Part shown: positions 23,758 to 32,430 of the stretch, piece by piece
Position numbering within the stretch: the stretch's first letter is position 1
How the letters are laid out: each line of letters opens with the position of its first letter
Source of the DNA: Tumidithrix helvetica
GTDB lineage: Bacteria > Cyanobacteriota > Cyanobacteriia > Pseudanabaenales > Pseudanabaenaceae
Direction: 5' to 3'
Length of the DNA stretch: 64,000 nt
Assembly: GCF_965232925.1 (NCBI RefSeq)
Contig: NZ_CBDDRA010000016.1
Coordinates: 1 to 64,000, forward strand
Notes under the pieces: generated by a model
The model's database searches: none
What the model was told of the DNA's origin: nothing
Seen by the model: the letters and a program-made list of their open reading frames with translations, nothing else
Translations under genes and position numbers: made by a program

Positions 23758-25284
23758 TTACGTCATTCTATCTAACGTGCGATATTGTACAGCTTCGGCA
23801 AGGTGAGCGGTTTTGATGGTTTCCTCAGCGGCAAGGTCAGCGATCGTGCGCGATACTTTGAGAATCCGATCCGTGGCACGGGCAGACAGCCCCAATCGCT
23901 TGATTGCAGCTTCGAGTAAATTTCGCGAGGCTTCATCAAGTTGACACCATTGACGAATATGTCGAGCCTGCATCTGGGCATTGCAGTTAACCTGTGCCTC
24001 GGCTTGAAATCGCTCTTGCTGACGTTGACGTGCTGCCTGAACCCGCGATCGCACCGCTTCCGAACTTTCTCCCTCAGGCGATCGCATGATTTCTTCGGGC
24101 TTGAGTCGGGTCACTGCCACCTGCAAATCGATCCGATCCATCAAGGGTCCCGATAGTTTTGCCCAATATTGTTCGCGTTGGCGCGGCGTGCAAGTACAGG
24201 GTTGAATAGAATCACCGTAATATCCACATTGACAAGGATTCGTACTTGCAATCAGGGTAAACTGGGCTGGAAAGACTACGGATTGACGCGTGCGAGAGAT
24301 ACTAACACAGCCATCTTCCAGCGGTTGACGCAGAAATTCTAGGACTTCGCGTTTGAATTCGGTGAGTTCGTCAAGAAAAAGGATCCCATGGGTGGCGAGA
24401 GATATCTCTCCCGGTTTTGGAAAGCTACCACCACCTACAAGAGCAGGACCTGATGCCGAGTGATGGGGGCTGCGAAACGGGCGATCGCAGACTAATCCCT
24501 TTCCCTTTAACAGTCCCGCTACGGAATAGACCTGTGTAATCTCTAAGGCTTCTTGGAAAGATAGATCGGGCAGAATACTGGGCAAACGTCGAGCCAATAG
24601 AGTTTTCCCAGAACCAGGAGCGCCCACAAAAATCAGGTTGTGTCCGCCTGCCGCTGCAACTTCTAAAGCTCGTCTTGCATGTTGCTGTCCTTTGACATCC
24701 TTAAGGTCGAGCTTAAAGGGAACTTCCGTAGGCTTGGGCATGTCGCGATCGGCGATCGCAGGCTGATATTGTTGCGGATTGGCTAAGAAATCTCCAACCT
24801 CCGTTAGGTTCTGTAAGCCATACACAGCTAGACCTTTGACTAAAGCCGCTTCTTGGGCATTCTCAATCGGTACGACCATACCGCTAATCCCCATCTTTTT
24901 TGCCGAGGCAGCAATCGGCAGTACGCCCGAAACGGCTCGTAGGGAACCATCAAGGGAAACTTCGCCCACAAATAAAAAGTCACCCAACAGCATCGGATCG
25001 ACTTGGTCGGAAGCTGCGAGAATGCCAATACTGATCGGCAAATCGAAGCTAGGCCCCTCCTTTCGCAGATCGGCAGGGGTTAGATTTACGACGATCTTTC
25101 GCATAGGGAAGGAATAGCCAGAGTTTTTAAGCGCTGCTTTTACCCGTTCTTTGCTCTCTTGCACGGCAGTATCAGGCAAGCCAACCACGACAATTCCCGG
25201 TAGACCGCCTGCAACATCCACCTCTACGCCCACTTGTACGGCATTGATGCCTAAAACCGATGCACTCCAAACTCTTGCTAACAC
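23758..25284 (-). CDS. comM: YifB/ComM family Mg-chelatase-like AAA+ ATPase
   Basis: This 508-residue protein has the N-terminal Lon-protease-like/ChlI-type domain, with the Walker A GAPGSGKT at about residue 219-226. Next come the LPSILPDL and RPFRSPHHSASGPALVGGG motifs, Walker B ILFLDELTEF, and a C-terminal Mg_chelatase_C domain. ComM in Gram-negative bacteria is a branch-migration helicase that helps integrate DNA in natural transformation. Whether that applies here is inferred from the family. It lies 3 nt downstream of dapF and is probably co-transcribed with it. Confidence 0.93.
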   Translation of the reverse strand: MLARVWSASVLGINAVQVGVEVDVAGGLPGIVVVGLPDTAVQESKERVKAALKNSGYSFPMRKIVVNLTPADLRKEGPSFDLPISIGILAASDQVDPMLLGDFLFVGEVSLDGSLRAVSGVLPIAASAKKMGISGMVVPIENAQEAALVKGLAVYGLQNLTEVGDFLANPQQYQPAIADRDMPKPTEVPFKLDLKDVKGQQHARRALEVAAAGGHNLIFVGAPGSGKTLLARRLPSILPDLSFQEALEITQVYSVAGLLKGKGLVCDRPFRSPHHSASGPALVGGGSFPKPGEISLATHGILFLDELTEFKREVLEFLRQPLEDGCVSISRTRQSVVFPAQFTLIASTNPCQCGYYGDSIQPCTCTPRQREQYWAKLSGPLMDRIDLQVAVTRLKPEEIMRSPEGESSEAVRSRVQAARQRQQERFQAEAQVNCNAQMQARHIRQWCQLDEASRNLLEAAIKRLGLSARATDRILKVSRTIADLAAEETIKTAHLAEAVQYRTLDRMT

Positions 25285-25287
25285 GAT

Positions 25288-26133
25288 TTATGCAATCTCA
25301 CCTACGAACACTTTCTGGGCGGGGCCAGTCATCAGGACGTGATTGGTTTCTGCCGACCAGTGAATGCGTAAATCCCCTCCTGGCAGATTAACAGTACAGA
25401 GGCGATCGCAGAGGTTATTTAACACACCTGCGACCAAAGAGGCACAGGCTCCCGTTCCACAGGCGAGGGTTGCACCTGCACCGCGTTCCCACACTAGCAT
25501 CTTGATATAGTCGGGACGAACCACTTCAATAAATTCCGTGTTTGTACGCTTGGGGAATGCCGAATGATGCTCAAATTTGACACCGAGTTCTTTGAGGGGA
25601 ATGCTGGTGACATCAGGCACAAAGGTAATGCAGTGAGGGTTTCCCATGCTTACAGTCGTTACTGCCCAGGTCTTTCCATCGACTTCGAGAGGATAGTTGA
25701 TAATTTTGCTCTGGGGTTCGCCTAAGGTTGTCGGAATCTCCGCTGCCAAAAGCACGGGTTCGCCCATATCCACAGTCACCTGTCCGTCGGCATCCAGTTG
25801 CGGCACGATCTTACCCGCTCCAGTTTGAATCTCGTACTTCCCCTCCACGGGTTCGATACCTAAGTCCTGCATAAATTTGGCAAGACAACGAATGCCATTG
25901 CCACACATTTCTGGCTCGGAACCATCGGAGTTAAAAATCCGCATCCTGTAGTTGCCACGATTCAGATCGGATGTGGGCAAGAGAAAAATCACGCCATCTG
26001 CCCCAATGCCAAAGTTGCGATCGCACCACTGCACTGCCTGTTCGGGCGTTATACAAGGTTCAGGTCGATCTCGGTTATCCATGAGAATGAAGTCATTGCC
26101 CAGCCCATGATATTTACTAAATGCGATCGCCAT
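25288..26133 (-). CDS. dapF: Diaminopimelate epimerase
   Basis: DapF interconverts LL- and meso-diaminopimelate for lysine and peptidoglycan synthesis. The 281-residue protein has both catalytic cysteines in their signatures: MCGNGIRC (about residue 78-85) and ACGTGACAS (about 226-234). The N-terminal FSKYHGLGNDF is also diagnostic. The length is normal. It is the first gene of a two-gene run with comM. Confidence 0.96.
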   Translation of the reverse strand: MAIAFSKYHGLGNDFILMDNRDRPEPCITPEQAVQWCDRNFGIGADGVIFLLPTSDLNRGNYRMRIFNSDGSEPEMCGNGIRCLAKFMQDLGIEPVEGKYEIQTGAGKIVPQLDADGQVTVDMGEPVLLAAEIPTTLGEPQSKIINYPLEVDGKTWAVTTVSMGNPHCITFVPDVTSIPLKELGVKFEHHSAFPKRTNTEFIEVVRPDYIKMLVWERGAGATLACGTGACASLVAGVLNNLCDRLCTVNLPGGDLRIHWSAETNHVLMTGPAQKVFVGEIA

Positions 26134-26294
26134 GATGGTACAAGTTGAAATCTAAATTAGCCCCCATTTTAGCTCATTCATATGAACCCCACTCAAGGAA
26201 TCCTGACACGATGTTAAACCACAGTAAAACCTATTCCACACAATAAACTACGCTAACGAATATCTTGAAATGTTTTGATGGATTAGACTAAGTT

Positions 26295-26525
26295 GTGGAA
26301 CTAACATTTGAGTGGGACGAGCAAAAAGAAACTGAAAATATCAAGAAATATGGCATTAGTTTTCAAGAAGGAAAGACTGTATTCAACGATCCTTTATCGA
26401 TTACACTTAGCGATCCCATACACTCAATAGATGAAGACCGATTTATCGATCTTGTTTTTTCCAATCAAGGAAGATTACTAATTGTAGTTTACCCCAATAC
26501 TTCGGACAAAATTAGTAAGCAATAG
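26295..26525 (+). pseudogene. BrnT-like toxin, C-terminally truncated
   Basis: From GTG 26295 the protein reads MELTFEWDEQKETENIKKYG and FQEGKTVFNDPL, typical of BrnT ribonuclease toxins, followed by RFIDLVFSNQGRLLIVVY. Intact BrnT continues with a TERG...IRIISARKA strand and helix. Here the frame diverges after VVY and stops at 76 residues. No BrnA antitoxin gene follows. It is most likely a dead module. Confidence 0.65.
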
Positions 26526-26685
26526 TGCCGTAGGAGCAAAGATCTAGGAATTTAGGATGAGATTTAATCGAAATAGGATCTAAATCTAACAGAGAAATAA
26601 ATCGATAGTATTGCTTAAGAGATTGACGTTTAATGCCTGAGTATCCTGCAATACAGAAAGCAAACACCACTCAACGTTTAATCGG

Positions 26686-26721
26686 AGTAATTTGGATACT
26701 GTATACAGTATCCAAATTACT
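26686..26721. promoter_or_regulatory. 36-nt perfect palindrome in the porin leader
   Basis: The left half AGTAATTTGGATACTGTA is followed by its exact reverse complement. It ends 51 nt before the porin ATG and is not followed by a proper T-run, so an operator or mRNA structure is more likely than a terminator. Its centre ATACTGTATAC also occurs directly upstream of the ABC transporter operon at 31866-31881. Confidence 0.6.
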
Positions 26722-26772
26722 GTTATTTTTCAAGATTGTTTGTTGATTTGTAGGTAATTGGTTTGAGGAGTT

Positions 26773-28632
26773 ATGTCAAAAGCTTGCACTGGTTCGCTTT
26801 CATTTCTGGCGATATTTGTCGCGCTATCTGCTTTGTATGATGCACCTACTCAGGCTGCACCTCAAACACCAGAAAGTTTATCGTTGAGTTCATCTAAACC
26901 GGCTACAACAACATCAATTGGTAATTTAATCGATCGCCAAGATGCTTCCGTCACGCTCAAACCAAATTTATCCACCAGCTCGTCCATCGGTAATTTAGAA
27001 GTAGATAATCTGGTTCAGCCTGCAAGTCTTGCAGGTGTTACTTCTGTTTCGCAACTATCTGATGTACGTCCAACCGATTGGGCATTTACAGCCCTGCAAT
27101 CTCTGGTGGAGCGCTATGGCTGCATTGCAGGATATCCTGACAGTACTTTTCGGGGTGGTAGATCGTTAACTCGATATGAATTTGCGGCTGGCTTAAATGC
27201 TTGTTTGGATAAAATTAACGAAATTATTTCCGCAGGTTTAGCCGACAAGGTTTCAAAGGAAGATCTCGCGGCTTTACAGAAACTGCAAGAAGAATTTGCG
27301 GCTGAGTTAGCTACCCTGCGCGGTCGGGTTGATGCGCTTGAAAATAAAGTTGCAACGCTTGATGCACAGCAATTTTCACCGACGACCAAACTCACTGGTC
27401 TGGTGTTCTTTAATTTGACTGGTGCGACAGCTTCAGGCGATGTGATCGCAGAGCGCAATCCTGCCAACCCCAACCTTTTTGCAAATCCAACACGCAATCC
27501 TGTCACGCGACAACCTTCGCGAGTGATAACTCAACGTCCGAGCGTTACCTTTGGCTACTATCTATTTTTGAATTTCACGACTTCATTTACGGGTAAAGAT
27601 GCTTTAGTGACTCAATTGGTCTCAGGAAATGGAAGTTCTCCCGCTAATAATTTTGTGTCGGCGGGCTATACCAATTCTTGGGGAACGCCATTCCTAGACC
27701 AGACAGGTGTGCCAACTGCGGGTCAAGTTAGTATTCGTGAGTTGTTTTACAGCTTTCCGCTCGCAAATAACGTCAATGTAGTGATTGGACCACGCGTGAA
27801 CTTCTATCGTTATTTCGATCAAAATCGATTTACGAACTTCTTGACAGGTGCTACAAGTTTTAACTCAAATGGAAGTACGCTCTCGAATGCAGTAGATCGC
27901 GGTTCGGGTGCAGTTATTGCTTGGACTATCAGTCCGCAATTTAGGCTGACTGCTGCTTATCTTGGAGAAAATACAGAATTCCTCAGCGCTACTAACCCTA
28001 ACTTCAATACTTCTAGTAATCCGCAACAAGGTCTATTTGGAGGCACAAATACGCTTACGGCGGAACTAGTGTATTCACCAAGTCGCGATGCCAACATTCG
28101 CTTGTTATATACGCGCTCAAACATTAAAACGAATGGCGATCGCATTAGTGGTGCAACCGCAGAGCCATTGCCCTATGGCATTGCTGATGATGGTCAAGGT
28201 GGAGGAATCAACAACGCGACCGCAGATACAGTGATCTTGAACTTCGATTGGTTGATTACGAAAAACTTTGGTGTTTTTGGTCGCTATTCTTTCGGTAACA
28301 CCAATATTTCGCCGCTCAATCCTGCAATTCCTGGCGGTAGTGTTAGTGTTAATTCCTTTCAGTTTGGGCTAGGCTTTCCCGATCTGTTTAAGGAAGGTGC
28401 GTTGGGTGTACTTTCCTTCGTCGTTCCTTATAGTTACAGCAGTGGGCGCAATTTCTTGGTTTCAGGTGGTGGCGATGGTTCAACTCAATACGATTTAGAG
28501 CTTTCTTACTACTACCCGATCGGCAAAAATATCGCGATCGTGCCTGCGTTTTACGCAATTTTTAATCCCAATAATTTCTCGACTAACCCAACCGTGTTTG
28601 TCGGTAATCTGCGTACCCAGTTTAGCTTCTAG
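26773..28632 (+). CDS. SLH-domain OprB-type outer-membrane porin
   Basis: The 619-residue protein has a signal peptide (hydrophobic SFLAIFVALSALY, cleavage near TQAAP) and a low-complexity linker. One SLH domain (LSDVRPTDWAFTALQSLVERY, GYPDSTFRGGRSLTRYEFA, about residues 98-160) probably binds peptidoglycan. A coiled coil (about 165-198, ELATLRGRVDALENKVATL) precedes the C-terminal beta-barrel, which ends in the outer-membrane signature LRTQFSF. Cyanobacterial members of this family are major porins, some implicated in iron or other inorganic uptake; substrate cannot be told here. A strong terminator follows. The palindrome in its leader matches a motif before the ABC transporter on the other strand. 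Confidence 0.93.
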   Translation: MSKACTGSLSFLAIFVALSALYDAPTQAAPQTPESLSLSSSKPATTTSIGNLIDRQDASVTLKPNLSTSSSIGNLEVDNLVQPASLAGVTSVSQLSDVRPTDWAFTALQSLVERYGCIAGYPDSTFRGGRSLTRYEFAAGLNACLDKINEIISAGLADKVSKEDLAALQKLQEEFAAELATLRGRVDALENKVATLDAQQFSPTTKLTGLVFFNLTGATASGDVIAERNPANPNLFANPTRNPVTRQPSRVITQRPSVTFGYYLFLNFTTSFTGKDALVTQLVSGNGSSPANNFVSAGYTNSWGTPFLDQTGVPTAGQVSIRELFYSFPLANNVNVVIGPRVNFYRYFDQNRFTNFLTGATSFNSNGSTLSNAVDRGSGAVIAWTISPQFRLTAAYLGENTEFLSATNPNFNTSSNPQQGLFGGTNTLTAELVYSPSRDANIRLLYTRSNIKTNGDRISGATAEPLPYGIADDGQGGGINNATADTVILNFDWLITKNFGVFGRYSFGNTNISPLNPAIPGGSVSVNSFQFGLGFPDLFKEGALGVLSFVVPYSYSSGRNFLVSGGGDGSTQYDLELSYYYPIGKNIAIVPAFYAIFNPNNFSTNPTVFVGNLRTQFSF

Positions 28633-28657
28633 CAAATTACGACGGTTCAATTTTCTG

Positions 28658-28690
28658 TAAAGAGTGTCATCACATGATGACACTCTTTTT
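28658..28690 (+). terminator. Terminator after the porin gene
   Basis: The arms AGAGTGTCATCA and TGATGACACTCT (28661-28672, 28675-28686) are perfectly complementary and followed by TTTTTT. It is a classic intrinsic terminator 26 nt after the stop codon. Confidence 0.92.
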
Positions 28691-28756
28691 TGCGATCTAG
28701 GTAGATATGTAGCTTATAATACAAATACAGATTTTAAATTGTGAGTAAAAAAAGTT

Positions 28757-28900
28757 ATGAAAGCTCGTCGTGAAAATCAACAAGAAAGAAATAGCGACAA
28801 TCGCGATCGCCAAAGATTTGAAGATGCAAACGCAGTCAACGAACCACAAATACACCTACACCAAAATTATCGTCATTGGGCATGGCTTCCAAAGCCTTGA
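28757..28900 (+). CDS. Small basic/polar 47-residue ORF
   Basis: ATG 28757 to TGA 28898-28900 encodes 47 residues beginning MKARRENQQERNSDNRDRQR and ending HQNYRHWAWLPKP. It is hydrophilic, rich in Arg, Asn and Gln, with an aromatic C-terminus. It sits between two intrinsic terminators, which makes it a self-contained small transcription unit. There is only a weak ribosome-binding site and no family is recognised, so it may be a small protein or an RNA gene. Confidence 0.4.
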   Translation: MKARRENQQERNSDNRDRQRFEDANAVNEPQIHLHQNYRHWAWLPKP

Positions 28901-28904
28901 TAAA

Positions 28905-28933
28905 CAAAAAGGCTCGCTTAGCGAGCCTTTTTG
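28905..28933 (+). terminator. Intrinsic terminator after the 47-residue ORF
   Basis: GGCTCGC-TTA-GCGAGCC (28911-28927) is flanked by A5 and T5, so it works in both directions. It also faces the end of the ABC permease gene on the minus strand and may terminate that operon. Confidence 0.93.
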
Positions 28934-28995
28934 GAGATTTAGTAATTAACAGGAATATGTAGTTGTAAATCACCCCAGATGCTTTCTAGGTTTGT

Positions 28996-29805
28996 CTATC
29001 GTGCCCAGAATATAACTTTCTTTTCTATAGCGACAAATAAGGTATAGAGCATCACGCCTAAAACTGCGAGCGTAATCAACGCAGCAAAAGCAAGAGGAAC
29101 ATTAAAGTCTGATGCTGCCTGTACGATCAGATAGCCCAAGCCTGCATTAGAAGCGATTGATTCAGAAATTACGGCTCCAATAAAGGAAAAAGAAACGGCA
29201 ATTTTGAGAGACGCGAAGACATAGGGCAATGTATGCGGCCAACCAACTTTTTGGAAGACTTCAAAATCAGATGCACCTAGAGCATGCATAACATCTTTCA
29301 TTTCAGGTTCGATCGTCTCTAAACCCAATGCCACGTTAACCGCGATCGGAAAAAAGGCTAGCAAAAAAGCCGTTACGATCGCAGGGATAGCATTCGCACC
29401 AAACCAAACTGCCAGCAAAGGCACCAAGGCCGATTTGGGAATTGTGTTGAAAGCAACCAATAATGGATAGAAAGTCAGATAAATAAAGCGCGAGTAACCA
29501 ATCAAAAATCCCAGAACAACTCCGATTACACTAGCAATCGCAAAACCTGCAAAGGTTGTCCAGACTGTTCGCCATGAGTTTTCTGTAAGTTGGGGAGCAA
29601 ATTTGATTGCAGCTTCCAAAATTTTAGAAGGAGCTGGTAAATTAAAAGGTTGAATTTTAAATATCCATACTGCTGCTTCCCAAACAATAAATAGTACAAC
29701 TGCCGCGATCGTCGGCAACATGATTGTCGCGGCTTTGGTATTCAGAAAAGCATCAAAATCAAACTTCTTCGGAGATCGCCTTAAACTCTCAACGGTTCCC
29801 TGCAT
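28996..29805 (-). CDS. ABC transporter permease (TauC/SsuC/NrtB family)
   Basis: This 269-residue integral membrane protein has about six hydrophobic segments and the EAA-type cytoplasmic loop (VMHALGASDFEVFQKVGWPHTLPYVFASLKIAVSF, split by the conserved G). It belongs to the BPD_transp_1 family of nitrate/sulfonate/taurine-type importers. AAGGA is placed 7 nt before the ATG. It is the last gene of the substrate-binding protein, ATPase, permease operon. Confidence 0.92.
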   Translation of the reverse strand: MQGTVESLRRSPKKFDFDAFLNTKAATIMLPTIAAVVLFIVWEAAVWIFKIQPFNLPAPSKILEAAIKFAPQLTENSWRTVWTTFAGFAIASVIGVVLGFLIGYSRFIYLTFYPLLVAFNTIPKSALVPLLAVWFGANAIPAIVTAFLLAFFPIAVNVALGLETIEPEMKDVMHALGASDFEVFQKVGWPHTLPYVFASLKIAVSFSFIGAVISESIASNAGLGYLIVQAASDFNVPLAFAALITLAVLGVMLYTLFVAIEKKVIFWAR

Positions 29806-29847
29806 ATATTTCCTTCATTGGTAAAGCTAAGAGGTCAGATTCATGGT

Positions 29848-30672
29848 TTAGTTTTTGTGAATATGGCGACGCAACTCGGCGGCAAGATGTCCAAATTCAT
29901 CACTGAGACACATTTCTAATGTTCTAGGACGCGGCAGATCGATTTTCTGAACGCAGGCAATCTCGCTGGGACGGGGACTCATAACATAGACAGTATCGGA
30001 TAGAAATACCGCCTCGCGCAAATCGTGGGTAATTAGAATTCCCACGCATTTTGCTTGCATCCAAAGATCTTGCAGCATTACCCACATTTCTTCACGGGTA
30101 AATGCATCTAGCGCACCAAAAGGTTCATCCAACAATAGAATCTCAGGTTGGTGAATCAAGGCACGACAAAGAGAAGCCCTCTGACGCATGCCGCCCGACA
30201 ATTGCCAAGGAAATTGCTGTTGAAAGTCCTTTAATCCGACTGCTTGCAATAGCTTTTGAGCCATTTCTACATAGCGATCTCGACTAACTTTGAAGTCGCG
30301 CTTATAGGGATGTACGACCTCCAGTGGCAATAGAACATTATCGATTGTGCGTCGCCAAGGCAGCAACACAGGATTTTGAAAAGCGATGCCCACATTTTTG
30401 AGTGGCTTGGTTACAGCTTGTCCATGACAGCGTAACTCCCCAATTTTGGTGGGACTCAAGCCCGAAACCATCCTCAAAATTGAGGTTTTACCGCAGCCGC
30501 TTGGGCCAACAAACGACACAAATTCGCCTGGTTGAATGTTGAGCGTAATTTCCTGAATGATCGTGCGGATTGATTCACCAAACGGATATTCCAAGCCAAT
30601 GCGATCGAATTCTAGCAAGGGCATAGAAGGAGCAGTGGCTTCAGATGATGAAGAAGTTAGAGGCTGTACCAT
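29848..30672 (-). CDS. ABC transporter ATP-binding protein (TauB/SsuB/NrtD family)
   Basis: The 274-residue ATPase has Walker A GPSGCGKTS (about residues 56-64), the signature LSGGMRQRASL (about 156-166), Walker B ILLLDEPFGALD, and the H-loop His in ILITHDLREA. It energises the permease encoded 42 nt downstream. No C-terminal regulatory domain is attached, unlike NrtC. Confidence 0.93.
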   Translation of the reverse strand: MVQPLTSSSSEATAPSMPLLEFDRIGLEYPFGESIRTIIQEITLNIQPGEFVSFVGPSGCGKTSILRMVSGLSPTKIGELRCHGQAVTKPLKNVGIAFQNPVLLPWRRTIDNVLLPLEVVHPYKRDFKVSRDRYVEMAQKLLQAVGLKDFQQQFPWQLSGGMRQRASLCRALIHQPEILLLDEPFGALDAFTREEMWVMLQDLWMQAKCVGILITHDLREAVFLSDTVYVMSPRPSEIACVQKIDLPRPRTLEMCLSDEFGHLAAELRRHIHKN

Positions 30673-30706
30673 TTTAGCTTTACCAATTTAAAAGTGTGGG
30701 GTGAGA

Positions 30707-31843
30707 TTACAATGGTTTGCGATCGGCAACTGGAGGAACCATTCGTTGTTCTTTAGCAGGCAAAAACTTATCCGTGAACATATCTGTTGCGGTAACGGGT
30801 TTCAGCTTAAATCCTTCTATGGTCTGGGCAACACTCTTTTCTAGACGTTTCATATCAACACCGCCAAAACCTGCAGCTTCAACTTCTGGGGTTACATACA
30901 TCCGTTCGATCGCCAACTTCAGACGCAGTTTTTCGGCATCTCGATCCATCAATTTACTTTGATCGGTAGAAACAACTAAATCAAGAGCTGCGTTTGGATC
31001 TTTCACTACGTCCTGCATGCCACGAAAATAGGCTTTGAGAAATGATTTGATCGCTTCAGGATTTTTTGCCATGAAGTCTTGCTTAACCAAAATTCCATTG
31101 CCATAAAAATCCAACCCAAATTCATCATAAAAGAAGATTTGGATGTCATCCATGGTTTTCCCAGCTTTGATTAAAGAGGGAATAACTGAAGTATAGAAAC
31201 CACTGACCGCATCAACTTTTCCTTGCAACAAGAAAGTTTCGCGCAATTTTGGTTCCATCGTTTCCCAAGTAATCGAATCAGGGGAAAGTTTCACTTCTTT
31301 CGCAAAAAGTGGAAAGAGCTTACGAGGTCCATCCCCTGCGGGTGCGCCAATTTTTTTACCTGCTAGATCGGCAGGAGTCTTAATTCCACTTGACTTGAGC
31401 GTGACAATCGAAAATGGAGCTTTGTTTTGGTAGAAGGCAACAGCAATAATTTTGTCATTCGGATTTTTCTCATTGAATTCCATCGCGTTATAAATATCGC
31501 TAAATGCAAGGTCGTACTTGCCAGTACCAAGCTTGCTAATCGTATCAGCGTTACCAAAACCGCGCTCATAAGTGACGTTTAATCCCTCTTCGGCAAAGTA
31601 TCCTTTTTCGATCGCAACAATTAGAGGTGCATCAAGACTTTGTTTTAAAAAAGGCAACTGCACTCGAATGTCTTGTTTGGCTTTTTTGTCAGGAGTGCCT
31701 GCTTGAGGTGCCATTGAAGTTGGCGATGAAGCTTTGTCAGTTGGATTTGGACTAGGTGGTGACGGATTGCAAGCAGCTAGCACTGCTGATGCTATAGCAA
31801 GTAAAAGAACTCGATGTAGTTGTTTCTGAAAAATATGACGCAT
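30707..31843 (-). CDS. Substrate-binding lipoprotein (NMT1/THI5-like)
   Basis: The 378-residue protein has a lipoprotein signal peptide with lipobox AVLAAC and a Pro/Ser-rich linker of about 25 residues. The NMT1/THI5-like periplasmic binding domain follows (LDAPLIVAIEKGYFAEEGLNV, GKYDLAFSD). The family binds taurine, sulfonates, nitrate or pyrimidine precursors; I cannot fix the ligand. It is the first gene of the importer operon. The 11-base motif ATACTGTATAC, also present in the porin palindrome, lies 24-36 nt before its ATG. Confidence 0.9.
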   Translation of the reverse strand: MRHIFQKQLHRVLLLAIASAVLAACNPSPPSPNPTDKASSPTSMAPQAGTPDKKAKQDIRVQLPFLKQSLDAPLIVAIEKGYFAEEGLNVTYERGFGNADTISKLGTGKYDLAFSDIYNAMEFNEKNPNDKIIAVAFYQNKAPFSIVTLKSSGIKTPADLAGKKIGAPAGDGPRKLFPLFAKEVKLSPDSITWETMEPKLRETFLLQGKVDAVSGFYTSVIPSLIKAGKTMDDIQIFFYDEFGLDFYGNGILVKQDFMAKNPEAIKSFLKAYFRGMQDVVKDPNAALDLVVSTDQSKLMDRDAEKLRLKLAIERMYVTPEVEAAGFGGVDMKRLEKSVAQTIEGFKLKPVTATDMFTDKFLPAKEQRMVPPVADRKPL

Positions 31844-31865
31844 TCTTGCTCTACAAAGTTAAATA

Positions 31866-31881
31866 TGTATACTGTATACAA
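31866..31881. promoter_or_regulatory. Palindromic motif upstream of the ABC transporter
   Basis: The interrupted palindrome GTATAC-T-GTATAC (31867-31879) contains ATACTGTATAC, the core of the palindrome upstream of the porin gene (26686-26721). Its position, 24-36 nt before the start codon, suits a repressor operator or overlap with a -10 element. Confidence 0.5.
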
Positions 31882-31930
31882 GGGTTCCTCGTATTTAAGG
31901 TGAGTAGAGAAGAAGTTTCTGTATATACCA

Positions 31931-32218
31931 TTACAAAGAAAGAAGGGTGGTGTGACAAACCTCGAATGGCGCATTGAGTTGTTGAACAAGATGCTCGCCA
32001 AGCGATCGCTCTTGCATAGGCATATAGGCGTGCAAAGCTTGATTTCCCTGCCAATGTCCTTCAAACAATTGCGCTTTAAACTGCATTGGTTGTGCTCGAT
32101 CGAAGTTCGCTTTTGCTACTAAGGGAAATAGAAACTGACTGGGTAAAACTAAATTTTGAAACTGCCGATTGCTGACTTGAACCATTGTCTCGCTGATGTT
32201 CTGGCAATCCTCAAACAT
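31931..32218 (-). CDS. Hypothetical 95-residue protein
   Basis: The open frame encodes MFEDCQNISETMVQVSNRQF and FQNLVLPSQFLFPLVAKANF, and later LGEHLVQQLNAPFEVCHTT. Composition is protein-like. It is upstream of and co-oriented with the ABC transporter operon, with about 90 nt between them containing the ATACTGTATAC motif. There is no clear ribosome-binding site and no family is recognised, so it may be a real small gene or the C-terminal remnant of one. The rest of the gap 32219-32430 shows nothing. Confidence 0.4.
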   Translation of the reverse strand: MFEDCQNISETMVQVSNRQFQNLVLPSQFLFPLVAKANFDRAQPMQFKAQLFEGHWQGNQALHAYMPMQERSLGEHLVQQLNAPFEVCHTTLLSL

Positions 32219-32430
32219 AAACAGATTTGTCCATCTTGCGTCCGTATCTTTTTGGGCTAGTTTATTCGGCTGTGTTTCCCAATTCTTCTGTCTAGCTGAG
32301 CTGAGCCGAAGCCTAATTCGTCCTATTAGACTTGGCTATTGCTAGCCTACTCTTGTTTGTATTTTTAGAGATGCCCTTAAGGCTTATGCTTAATCGCCTT
32401 GCGGGTGCTTCCTGAGATATCAAATGGGTT

